Shown: in pieces, positions 1-6,213 of the stretch
Position numbering within the stretch: the stretch's first letter is position 1
Layout of the letters: each line of letters opens with the position of its first letter
NCBI GenBank assembly: GCA_031284645.1
Contig: JAITXS010000180.1
Coordinates: forward strand, 1 to 7,784
Direction: 5' to 3'
Origin: Spirochaetaceae bacterium
GTDB lineage: Bacteria > Spirochaetota > Spirochaetia > Treponematales > Breznakiellaceae
Length of the DNA stretch: 7,784 bases
Position numbers and translations under genes: made by a program
Notes under the pieces: model-generated
Database searches by the model: none
The model's input: only the letters and a program-made list of their open reading frames with translations
Told to the model about the DNA's origin: nothing

Positions 1-54
1 GTTAAGGAGTTGGAAAAACAGGAACATAAAGACCATATTGGCAATGCGGCTTAA
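1..54 (+). CDS. C-terminal tail of an unidentified ORF, cut by the window edge
   Basis: Frame 1 is open from the first base and ends at a TAA at 52-54, giving the hydrophilic tail VKELEKQEHKDHIGNAA. Too little is present to name a family. It ends 6 bases before the first of two terminal-type repeats, as expected for the last gene of an insertion sequence (transposase or its helper ATPase), but this is inferred from position only. Frame 2 is also open, to about base 85, so the choice of frame rests on the plausible hydrophilic composition and on the stop falling before the repeats. Confidence 0.35.
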   Translation, partial: VKELEKQEHKDHIGNAA

Positions 55-60
55 TTCCCT

Positions 61-107
61 AAAGGGGACATTTTCATGTTGGTAAAAAAGGGGACATTTT
101 CACGTTG
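61..107 (+). repeat. Two near-identical 21-bp direct repeats, 26 bp apart
   Basis: Positions 61-81 and 87-107 share the core AAAGGGGACATTTTCA followed by YGTTG, and 20 of 21 bases match (T/C at 77 versus 103). The start-to-start distance is 26 bp. Tandem subterminal repeats of this kind are typical transposase-binding sites at the ends of IS21-like elements. The identity is directly visible; the role is inferred. Confidence 0.8.
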
Positions 108-109
108 CG

Positions 110-149
110 TTGACATGAGCTTGAATTTTTTTTTAGTTTAACTTACAGT
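110..149 (+). promoter_or_regulatory. Candidate promoters for the immunophilin operon, the first using a -35 box in the IS end
   Basis: Two sigma-70-like pairs can be read. The first is a perfect TTGACA (110-115), an 18-bp spacer, and a weak TAGTTT (134-139). The second is TTGAAT (121-126), a 17-bp spacer, and TACAGT (144-149). The first would start transcription near 146 and the second near 156, leaving little or no leader before the ATG at 160. The perfect -35 lies at the putative IS terminus, so insertion may have supplied half of a hybrid promoter. No other promoter is visible for the plus-strand genes. Confidence 0.4.
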
Positions 150-159
150 AAAAAATCTT

Positions 160-1278
160 ATGAAAAGAAACATTTTAAGATATTCTATATCAAAATCGAA
201 GGCAGGGGCTTCTTCGGATATTCCCGTTTTATGCGTGGATAAGCCATCCCTGTTTGCCGTATTATTTTTACTGCTGGTATGTTTTAATGTTTTTGGGTGT
301 TCCAAGGAGAATAAAATGATCGATAGCGATGGGCTTTTTGCGGATATAAACACGACACGGGGCGATATTATTGTTAAACTTGAATATGAAAAAACGCCGC
401 TTACCGTTATAAATTTTGTGGCACTCGCCGAAGGAAAGATGGATGCCGCCGCCGGTAAGCCTTTTTATAACGGGCTGAAATTTCACCGTGTTATTTCCGA
501 CTTTATGATTCAGGGAGGAGACCCGCAGGGTAACGGAGGGGGCGGCCCGGGCTACAGGTTCCCCGATGAGTTTGATCCGGACCTCCGGCACCGGGGAGCG
601 GGTGTCCTTTCAATGGCAAACGCCGGCCCGGGAACTAACGGCAGCCAGTTTTTTATCACCCATAAGGCGACTCCCTGGCTTGACGACAAACACACTATTT
701 TTGGACAGGTCATTGAGGGACAGGATGTTGTCAACGCGATTAAACAGGGCGATACGATTAATACAATAACGATCATCAGGAACGGGAGCGCGGCAAAAGC
801 TTTTAAGGCGGATCAGGAGAGTTTCAACAAGGAGCTTGACGCTGCTTCCCGTCGGGAAATAGAAAAAAATACTGCCAAGCGGAATGAAAACATTGCGGCA
901 ATAAAAAATAAATTCCCAAATGTCCAACAAAGCCCTTCCGGTATCTATTATTTTATCACAAAAGAGGGAAACGGAGAAAAACCCGTTCAAGGGCAGAAAG
1001 CCGCGGTTCATTACAAGCTTTCACTCCTTGACGGTAATGTCATTGATGCTTCTGATATGCGCGGCCGTCCGCTTGAATTTATCCTGGGTGATGGAAAGCT
1101 TATTGCCGGTTGGGAAGAATCGGTGCTGGACATGAAAAAGGCTGAAAAACGTGTGGCAATTATTCCGCCTGAATTAGGCTACGGCAAAAGCGGCATACAG
1201 GATCCGCAAAGCGGAGCCGTGATCATACCGGAAGACAGCTTTCTCATCTTTGATTTAGAGCTTGTTGATATAAAATAA
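160..1278 (+). CDS. Dual-family immunophilin: cyclophilin-FKBP fusion peptidyl-prolyl isomerase, probable lipoprotein
   Basis: This 372-residue protein joins two unrelated proline isomerases that speed cis-trans isomerisation of prolyl bonds during folding. Residues about 30-47 are hydrophobic and end in VFGC (Cys47), a loose lipobox fitting a spirochaete lipoprotein on the outer face of the inner membrane or in the periplasm. The cyclophilin domain (about 60-205) has FHRV with catalytic Arg110, FMIQGGD (115-121), NGSQFFIT (160-167), Trp173 and His178. A charged, probably helical linker (about 210-255) leads to the FKBP domain (about 258-372). That domain keeps the usual pocket residues: Tyr285, Asp296, Ile315, Trp318, Tyr341 and Phe364. 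Cyclophilin-FKBP fusions (CFBP) have been described from Treponema and Flavobacterium. The start at 160 has no Shine-Dalgarno sequence and leaves a long 28-residue n-region; GTG at 235 (residue 26) would give a shorter, more typical signal peptide. It heads a run with the next two genes. Confidence 0.93.
   Translation: MKRNILRYSISKSKAGASSDIPVLCVDKPSLFAVLFLLLVCFNVFGCSKENKMIDSDGLFADINTTRGDIIVKLEYEKTPLTVINFVALAEGKMDAAAGKPFYNGLKFHRVISDFMIQGGDPQGNGGGGPGYRFPDEFDPDLRHRGAGVLSMANAGPGTNGSQFFITHKATPWLDDKHTIFGQVIEGQDVVNAIKQGDTINTITIIRNGSAAKAFKADQESFNKELDAASRREIEKNTAKRNENIAAIKNKFPNVQQSPSGIYYFITKEGNGEKPVQGQKAAVHYKLSLLDGNVIDASDMRGRPLEFILGDGKLIAGWEESVLDMKKAEKRVAIIPPELGYGKSGIQDPQSGAVIIPEDSFLIFDLELVDIK
304..318 (+). 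promoter_or_regulatory. Internal Shine-Dalgarno plus ATG inside the immunophilin gene
   Basis: AAGGAGA at 304-310 lies 5 bases before an in-frame ATG at 316-318 (Met53), just after the lipobox Cys47. Initiation here would give a 320-residue form without signal peptide that keeps both complete domains. The motif also encodes Lys-Glu, so it may be coincidental, but it is far better than anything upstream of the ATG at 160. Confidence 0.35.
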
Positions 1279-1302
1279 GCAGTCTCTTCAAGGGATATTC
1301 GT

Positions 1303-1518
1303 ATGGTAAATTCCGGTTCAGCCCTCAATCGACGCGCACCTGATTGTTTAAAGTGCGCGTATTTTAAAATTACCTGGGACAGTAATTTTCCGCGTTCGTG
1401 CTCTGTTTTTGAATTTAAAACAAAGAATTTACCCTCAATTGAGGTTTTTAACTCGACCGGCAAGCATTGCCCTTCTTTCTTAATGAAAAGTTCGCTCAAA
1501 AGCAACGTTGAAATATGA
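1303..1518 (+). CDS. Small four-cysteine conserved protein of unknown function
   Basis: A 71-residue protein with CLKC (Cys15, Cys18), Cys33 and Cys56, spaced as Cx2C-x14-C-x22-C. The motifs CAYFKITWDSNFPRSC and LPSIEVFNSTGKHCPSF resemble a family of small proteins in clostridia, bacilli and spirochaetes that databases sometimes label uracil-DNA glycosylase. It is far too short for, and lacks the motifs of, that enzyme. Four cysteines suggest a zinc or iron-sulfur site; that is inference. The start at 1303 has AAGGG at 1290-1294, 8 bases upstream. The gene follows the immunophilin after 24 bases, and its TGA overlaps the ATG of cca as ATGA, so it is probably translated from the same mRNA and coupled to cca. 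The coding case rests on the recognisable motif, the ribosome site and the overlap. Confidence 0.78.
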   Translation: MVNSGSALNRRAPDCLKCAYFKITWDSNFPRSCSVFEFKTKNLPSIEVFNSTGKHCPSFLMKSSLKSNVEI

Positions 1519-2885
1519 CTTCAAGTATTTCGTCAATACCGATTGCTCCTGTGCTCAAAGAGATGGCGGATGTATTTAAGGCACACGGCAAGCGGGCTTT
1601 TCTGGTTGGCGGCGCGGTGCGTGATATACTGCTTAAAAAAAAAGCCGCAGATTGGGATCTTGCGACAGATGCACTATGCGAAGAAGTCTGCGCGATGTTC
1701 CGCAGGGTTATCCGTACCGGCATAAAACACGGAACAGTAAGCGTCTTATACAAAGGGCATACTGTCGAAGTTACCACGTTCAGGACTGATGGCGCGTATA
1801 GCGATGGGCGCCATCCTGATTCAGTGCGCTTTGCAACGACCATTGAGGAAGACCTCTCCCGCAGGGATTTTACGATGAACGCCGTTGCGGCGGAACTTCC
1901 CTTGGGGAATATTGTTGATCCGTTTAACGGGGTGGGAGATATAGACAGGAAGCTCATCCGTTGTGTGGGTAAAGCGGAGGAGCGTTTTAACGAAGACGGC
2001 CTGCGCCCGCTGCGGGCGCTCCGTTTTGCCTCTGTTTTAAATTTCAAACTTGATGATGCTATTATCAAAGCGATTCCCGCTGCCCTGGATATAACGGCGC
2101 GCGTGTCCCCTGAAAGGATACGCGATGAATTTGAAAAAATTCTATTATCCCCAAAGCCCTCGACCGCACTACAGGCGATGGCGCAGACAGGGTTAATGCA
2201 TCTTTTGTTTCCCTGCCTGGCCGATTGTATCGGAGTAGAACAAAAAGGCTATCACTCTTTTGATGTGTTCACTCATTCTGTTTTAGCCTGCGATTACGCA
2301 GCGCATATCAATGCCGGTAAAGAAGTCCGTCTTGCATCTCTCCTGCACGATGTCGGGAAACCCGCGTCCATGAGTCAGGACGAATGCGGGATACGGACTT
2401 TTTATAACCACGAAAAAATTTCCGCGAAATTAGCCGCTGATTTAATGACTCATCTGCGCTTTCCGAATCTTGTTATTGATAAAGTTGTTCATTTAATCGA
2501 TCAGCATATGTTTCATTACGAGGAAGTCTGGAATGACGCTGCGGTGCGCCGCTTTATTGCCCGTGTTGGTGAGGAACATTTAAAAGATCTATTTGACTTA
2601 CGCAGGGCGGATAGTTTTGCAATGAGTGCGCGGGAACCGCCTGCTGATTTGCTTCTGCCGCTTCAGCTGCGTATAGAAGATGTCCTTTCAAAAAGCCGCG
2701 CGCTTTCTGTCAAAGACCTTGCGATAAACGGCAGGGATTTAATGGCAGCCGGAATCCCCACGGGCAAAGACATGGGTCTTATCCTTTCGCTGCTTTTAGA
2801 AACTGTTTTTGAAGACCCCGCATTAAACACAAAAGAAAAACTCCTTGAAATCGGACTGAAACTCCGGCAAAAGCTCAGCTCGTAA
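1515..2885 (+). CDS. cca: CCA tRNA nucleotidyltransferase (class II, with HD domain)
   Basis: Adds or repairs the 3'-CCA of tRNAs from CTP and ATP in the cytoplasm. The 456-residue protein has the class II nucleotidyltransferase head: GGAVRD (32-37), the metal-binding carboxylates in DWD (Asp46, Asp48), RRDFTMNA (116-123), DPFNG (135-139), and the base-selecting EDGLRPLRALRFA block (160-172, Glu160-Asp161 and Arg164). The neck and body helices follow. An HD phosphohydrolase-like domain (about 250-335) shows His254, HD at 278-279, His299 and His331, as in CCA enzymes that also trim 2',3'-cyclic ends. The RRDFTMNA and EDxxR blocks favour a CCA-adding enzyme over poly(A) polymerase. A CC-only activity cannot be excluded without knowing whether a second paralogue exists. 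There is no Shine-Dalgarno before 1515; the ATGA overlap with the four-cysteine gene implies coupled re-initiation. It converges with the protease gene, 98 bases away. Confidence 0.92.
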   Translation: MTSSISSIPIAPVLKEMADVFKAHGKRAFLVGGAVRDILLKKKAADWDLATDALCEEVCAMFRRVIRTGIKHGTVSVLYKGHTVEVTTFRTDGAYSDGRHPDSVRFATTIEEDLSRRDFTMNAVAAELPLGNIVDPFNGVGDIDRKLIRCVGKAEERFNEDGLRPLRALRFASVLNFKLDDAIIKAIPAALDITARVSPERIRDEFEKILLSPKPSTALQAMAQTGLMHLLFPCLADCIGVEQKGYHSFDVFTHSVLACDYAAHINAGKEVRLASLLHDVGKPASMSQDECGIRTFYNHEKISAKLAADLMTHLRFPNLVIDKVVHLIDQHMFHYEEVWNDAAVRRFIARVGEEHLKDLFDLRRADSFAMSAREPPADLLLPLQLRIEDVLSKSRALSVKDLAINGRDLMAAGIPTGKDMGLILSLLLETVFEDPALNTKEKLLEIGLKLRQKLSS

Positions 2886-2983
2886 GGGCCAAGGTTTTTT
2901 ACACCACCGCCTGAGGCTGCACAGACTCCGGATGATGTGTTTCAAAACGAGCATTAGCGGATCAGTATAAAATGAATTGCCGC
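2886..2983. other. Convergent intergenic gap without a clear terminator
   Basis: This 98-bp gap separates two converging genes. The only notable structure is a 5-bp inverted repeat, AGCGG (2956-2960) and CCGCT (2980-2984), with a 19-base loop, whose second arm touches the protease stop codon. Neither strand shows a strong stem followed by a T-run, although GGTTTTTTAC follows the cca stop at about 2893-2902. Termination here is unresolved. Confidence 0.4.
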
Positions 2984-5900
2984 TTATACCCCGATATCTT
3001 TTACCGGTAGTTTCAGGCGGTCGGCGATTTTTTGCGTCTCGGCGCGGGAGCTGATAATCGCAGTTTTGCCCTCTTTAACTCTTTCATACAAGGTTCCGGC
3101 ACAATCAGAGAGATCTTTTGGTTTTGCCTTGAGCAGCCATGAAAGCCGCCGGAGACGATCCTCATATTCTATGCCGTAAAGAAGGTGTATAAGATCAATC
3201 CAGCCTTTCTGCATTCCTGTCCGGGGCTGTTTTATTTTCGCGTAACTGCCAATAATGGTTTTTTCCATTGTATTTTCGTCTATTTTGACAGATGCCGCTT
3301 TTTTCAGAATCGAAGGGAATATTTCAAGAGATTGCAGGGGAAGGGGATCCCGATAGGTCGTAAACTGAAAGACCTTTTCCAGTGGATCAATTGATGTATG
3401 TGCCCCGTACGCGCCGCCTTTCATGCGTATTGATTCCCAAAGCGGGCCTGTTGAAAGATAGTGGGCGAGAAGCTGCTCGGTAACTGACTCTCTTTCTGTA
3501 TATGCCGACGAACATAGACTCATCGCGGCAAAACCTATTTGCAATGAAGCCGAGGAAAAAATTTCACGGCTCTTATTTACACCCGGGTCGGTGCAGCTTG
3601 TTTTAAGAAAGCCGGCTATATCCATTGTTTCGGGATTACGGACTTTCGGCGGGCCAAAAGGCGTACAGTATTTTTCAATCGCGGCAAGGTTTTCTTTTTC
3701 AGCTTCGCCGGTAATCGAAACAATCATGCCATTTTTTAAAAATAATTCATCCCGGATACGGGAGAGAATAGACGATATTTTCACAATATCCATCTCCGCA
3801 ATAGCATGATACGACATAATCTGGGTAAGGCCCGAGCAGACTTCAGCTTTTGCCAAGGCCAAAGAAGAAAATCGTGCGGAGCGCGTTGCGGCAAAAATAC
3901 TACCGTGAGGGGCAAGGCTTGAATCTGCCTGATTTTTTAATTCCAGCACAAGATCACGCAGACGGCGCAGATCGCTAAAATCAGCTTCTTTAACGATACG
4001 AAGCACAAGCTCAACAGACGGTGCAATTTTTTCGTCTAATGTTTTTAAACGCAGTACAAGCCAATCCCGCCCGATTAAATCCGGATTACCAAAGGGTATT
4101 TCTCGTAATTTCAGCGTCTCCGCAGCGGGAGAGCCGCTATGGGGCATAACATGCACATCGCCAATTGTTCGGGCAAGCAGGCTCGATACTTCTGCGTAAT
4201 CCATGCCGGGGATGCCGAGTGAACTTATGCAATGGAAAAACAAGGGCAGGTAGATATAATCGGCAGCAGACAAGACATCATAGGGGATCGCAAAATCACA
4301 GTAACTTATGCCGTTTGTCCTGATTTTATGGCTTAAGACCGGAATACCCCCCACATCATGGAGTGTCCGGGGAATAATTTCTATATCAGGCGAAAGGTCT
4401 TTAAGACTGAGATGAGGGATCTTTTGTAACAGGCCGGGTGAATCCGGCTTATTTTGTATTTTTGTAAGTGCGGCAGATTTTTGGTTTATTTTTTTCAGAT
4501 CGCTTTTTGAAAGCGTCTGTTCTTTGTGCAATAACTGTTCTTGTAAAGCCGCATCCTGCTTTTCGAGAAAATCAGCTTGCGGACGCGCGACAACCAAAGC
4601 GCGGTGAGGATTATCAAGCAGGAAACTTTGTATTAAAGACTCAAAATAACGCGGATTGTGTTTAATATCGTTTTTTAATATTTCAAGATCCGGCTCAAAA
4701 AGCAATGTTTCCCAAGGCTTGCAGTGATGAAGCCAGCCGCGAAGAGATCTGCGGAGCAAAACAAGCGACCAAGGGCCGCCTGCACGTTTAATTTCCCGCT
4801 GTGAAAATTCAAGTGAAAGAAGGGCAGCCTCAATCTCTTCTTTCGGAATACCCTCTTTTACGAGCCGTTTTAATTCATCAAAAATCAAAGCCTCAATTTC
4901 TTTTTCGTTTGTTTCCCGCGCAACCCCGCGCAAACCAAGCGTCCATACCATTTGGCGAAGCTCAAATTCAAGCCCGCTTACCGGGGCAATATCCTCGCCG
5001 AGTGAAGACTCGATCAAGGTACGCATAAGCGGAGAGCCGTCATGCCCGAGTAAAACCTCGGTAAGAGCGCTTAGTTTTATCATTTCGCCCGGGTTTTTAT
5101 AGACATCATCTCCGCAAAGCCATGATATAAAAACAGTGGATTTATTATCCGAAGCCGCCGGAACATCCACAAGATACGAACGCGGCTTGCTCCATTTTTC
5201 CTCAAGCGGCACACAAGGTGCCGGAAGACCCGCGTCTAAATCCGAAAGAATTTGTTCGTTTAAAAAACACAATTGCTTTTCTGTCGGAATATTACCCGCA
5301 AGAAAAATCTTGCAGTTTGCCGGAACATATCTCTTTTTATGAAAATCCCGAAAGGCTTGATAGGTCAAATCCGGTATACACTGCGGATCACCACCTGAAT
5401 CAAACGCATACGGCGTGTTCGGCAGCACGGATTTTAACGACCAATGCTGAGCATATTCATCAAGCTCAGAATAGGCCCCTTTCATTTCATTGAAAACAAC
5501 ACCGGTAAGAGAAAGCCGCCCCTTTTTATCAGAGGCCGCTTCACCTTTATTGTATTCAAGCCGGTAGCCTTCCTGCATAAACGTCCATTCGTCAAGAAGC
5601 GGACGAAATACCGCATCCCCGTAAACAGACATCAAATTAAAATAATCAAGCTCGTTCACAGAACTCGCCGGATACACCGTCTTGTCGGAAAAAGTCCACG
5701 CATTAAGATAGGTCTGCAGACTTCCCTGCGCCAAAACCGCAAAAGGGTCTTTAAGCCGGTAGTTTTTTGATCCGCATAAAACACTATGCTCTAAAATATG
5801 CGCGATACCCGAGGAATCCTCGGGAGCAGTCGCGAATGTATAAGCAAAAAGATTTTCATCATCATCATTATAAATATGAAAAAGTTCAAGTCCGCTTTTT

Positions 5901-6004
5901 TGATGTTTTGCAAAAACACCCAGCGCTTCTAACTCGGTCAGAGCTACAATTTCTAAAATCTCAAAACCGGCAATTACGGAACCTTTCTTTAAATTTGAAA
6001 CCAT
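2984..6004 (-). CDS. M16C-family zinc metalloprotease (presequence-protease/PreP type)
   Basis: A 1006-residue oligopeptide-degrading metalloprotease of the pitrilysin clan, close to the usual length for PreP-type enzymes. The inverted zinc motif HxxEH is HILEH at residues 69-73 (His69 and His73 as ligands, Glu72 as catalytic base). The third ligand is probably Glu173 in NEMKG (172-176), at the family's spacing. The N-terminal half (to about 410) holds the M16 core pair; about 410-510 is the charged helical hairpin linking the halves; the remainder is the inactive half. That half keeps the substrate-binding Arg860 and Tyr866 in the RMKGGAYG segment. There is no signal peptide or membrane segment, so it should be cytoplasmic, cleaning up unfolded peptides in a closed chamber. 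Its AGGAG ends only 2 bases before the ATG. It lies 209 bp downstream of metY on the same strand with no clear promoter of its own. The specific physiological substrate is unknown. Confidence 0.93.
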   Translation of the reverse strand: MVSNLKKGSVIAGFEILEIVALTELEALGVFAKHQKSGLELFHIYNDDDENLFAYTFATAPEDSSGIAHILEHSVLCGSKNYRLKDPFAVLAQGSLQTYLNAWTFSDKTVYPASSVNELDYFNLMSVYGDAVFRPLLDEWTFMQEGYRLEYNKGEAASDKKGRLSLTGVVFNEMKGAYSELDEYAQHWSLKSVLPNTPYAFDSGGDPQCIPDLTYQAFRDFHKKRYVPANCKIFLAGNIPTEKQLCFLNEQILSDLDAGLPAPCVPLEEKWSKPRSYLVDVPAASDNKSTVFISWLCGDDVYKNPGEMIKLSALTEVLLGHDGSPLMRTLIESSLGEDIAPVSGLEFELRQMVWTLGLRGVARETNEKEIEALIFDELKRLVKEGIPKEEIEAALLSLEFSQREIKRAGGPWSLVLLRRSLRGWLHHCKPWETLLFEPDLEILKNDIKHNPRYFESLIQSFLLDNPHRALVVARPQADFLEKQDAALQEQLLHKEQTLSKSDLKKINQKSAALTKIQNKPDSPGLLQKIPHLSLKDLSPDIEIIPRTLHDVGGIPVLSHKIRTNGISYCDFAIPYDVLSAADYIYLPLFFHCISSLGIPGMDYAEVSSLLARTIGDVHVMPHSGSPAAETLKLREIPFGNPDLIGRDWLVLRLKTLDEKIAPSVELVLRIVKEADFSDLRRLRDLVLELKNQADSSLAPHGSIFAATRSARFSSLALAKAEVCSGLTQIMSYHAIAEMDIVKISSILSRIRDELFLKNGMIVSITGEAEKENLAAIEKYCTPFGPPKVRNPETMDIAGFLKTSCTDPGVNKSREIFSSASLQIGFAAMSLCSSAYTERESVTEQLLAHYLSTGPLWESIRMKGGAYGAHTSIDPLEKVFQFTTYRDPLPLQSLEIFPSILKKAASVKIDENTMEKTIIGSYAKIKQPRTGMQKGWIDLIHLLYGIEYEDRLRRLSWLLKAKPKDLSDCAGTLYERVKEGKTAIISSRAETQKIADRLKLPVKDIGV

Positions 6005-6006
6005 GA

Positions 6007-6011
6007 CTCCT
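6007..6011 (-). promoter_or_regulatory. Unusually close ribosome binding site of the protease gene
   Basis: On the minus strand AGGAG (6011-6007) is separated from the ATG (6004-6002) by only two bases, shorter than the usual 5-9. No better in-frame start is visible just downstream, so the ATG is kept, with possibly weak initiation. Confidence 0.45.
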
Positions 6012-6073
6012 ATGCTTCCATAAGTGCGAAGATTTTACAAGCGCATTGCACTGTACCTGCGGCAAGCACAATC

Positions 6074-6152
6074 AAAAAGAGAAGGGGGAGCGCGTTTGTT
6101 ACCGTGAAAAGTGAAAGCGGCAGAATAAAAAATTATTTCCGCAGCTCCCCCT
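6074..6152 (-). terminator. Candidate long-stem terminator downstream of metY
   Basis: A perfect 9-bp inverted repeat, AGGGGGAGC (6083-6091) and GCTCCCCCT (6144-6152), encloses 52 bases. On the minus strand the second arm runs into a T-rich tail (TTCTCTTTTT, 6083-6074). Inside the loop is a second hairpin with GCGG (6117-6120) paired to CCGC (6139-6142) and AATAA (6124-6128) paired to TTATT (6133-6137). The position after metY fits a terminator, but the large loop and interrupted T-run make it imperfect. Confidence 0.4.
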
Positions 6153-6167
6153 GTCTCCGAAGTCCTC

Positions 6168-6212
6168 GCCGCTGCGCGGCTCCGGTCTTCTGCGCCACCC
6201 CCACGCCGGAGC
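6168..6212. repeat. GC-rich tandem palindromes beside the metY stop codon
   Basis: Two inverted repeats share bases: GCCGC (6168-6172) with GCGGC (6176-6180), loop TGC, and GCTCCGG (6179-6185) with CCGGAGC (6206-6212), loop 20. The stretch 6141-6212 is clearly richer in GC than the flanking genes. On the plus strand TTTATTTTA follows the second palindrome, but no plus-strand gene runs into it. It may be a dispersed palindromic repeat or mRNA 3'-end protection for metY. Confidence 0.55.
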
Positions 6213-6213
6213 T

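Larger units (their letters stand above)
1..115. mobile_element. Probable right end of an insertion sequence (IS21-like)
   Basis: The tail of an ORF (to 54), two subterminal repeats (61-107) and a final TTGACA at 110-115 are arranged like the right end of an IS21-family element. Members of that family often end in CA, begin with TG, and carry multiple terminal repeats. The boundary at about 115 is a guess from that ending. The rest of the element, its other end and any target duplication lie outside the window, so the family cannot be settled here. Confidence 0.42.

Noticed and set aside
1496..2068. 190-codon open frame on the minus strand opposite cca
   Set aside because: It is serine- and arginine-rich low-information sequence opposite the conserved nucleotidyltransferase head; a shadow.
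1515..2885. Assignment as poly(A) polymerase (pcnB)
   Set aside because: RRDFTMNA and the EDGLRPLRALRFA block, together with the HD domain, fit CCA-adding enzymes better than the poly(A) polymerase signature.
5444..5770. 108-codon plus-strand open frame inside the protease gene
   Set aside because: It is antisense to the zinc-site region of the protease, with no motif or start signal; a shadow.
6020..6075. Promoter for the protease gene (TTGATT or TTGCCG with TAAAAT on the minus strand)
   Set aside because: Spacings do not fit: TTGCCG to TAAAAT is 22 bases, and TTGATT has no -10 at 16-18 bases.
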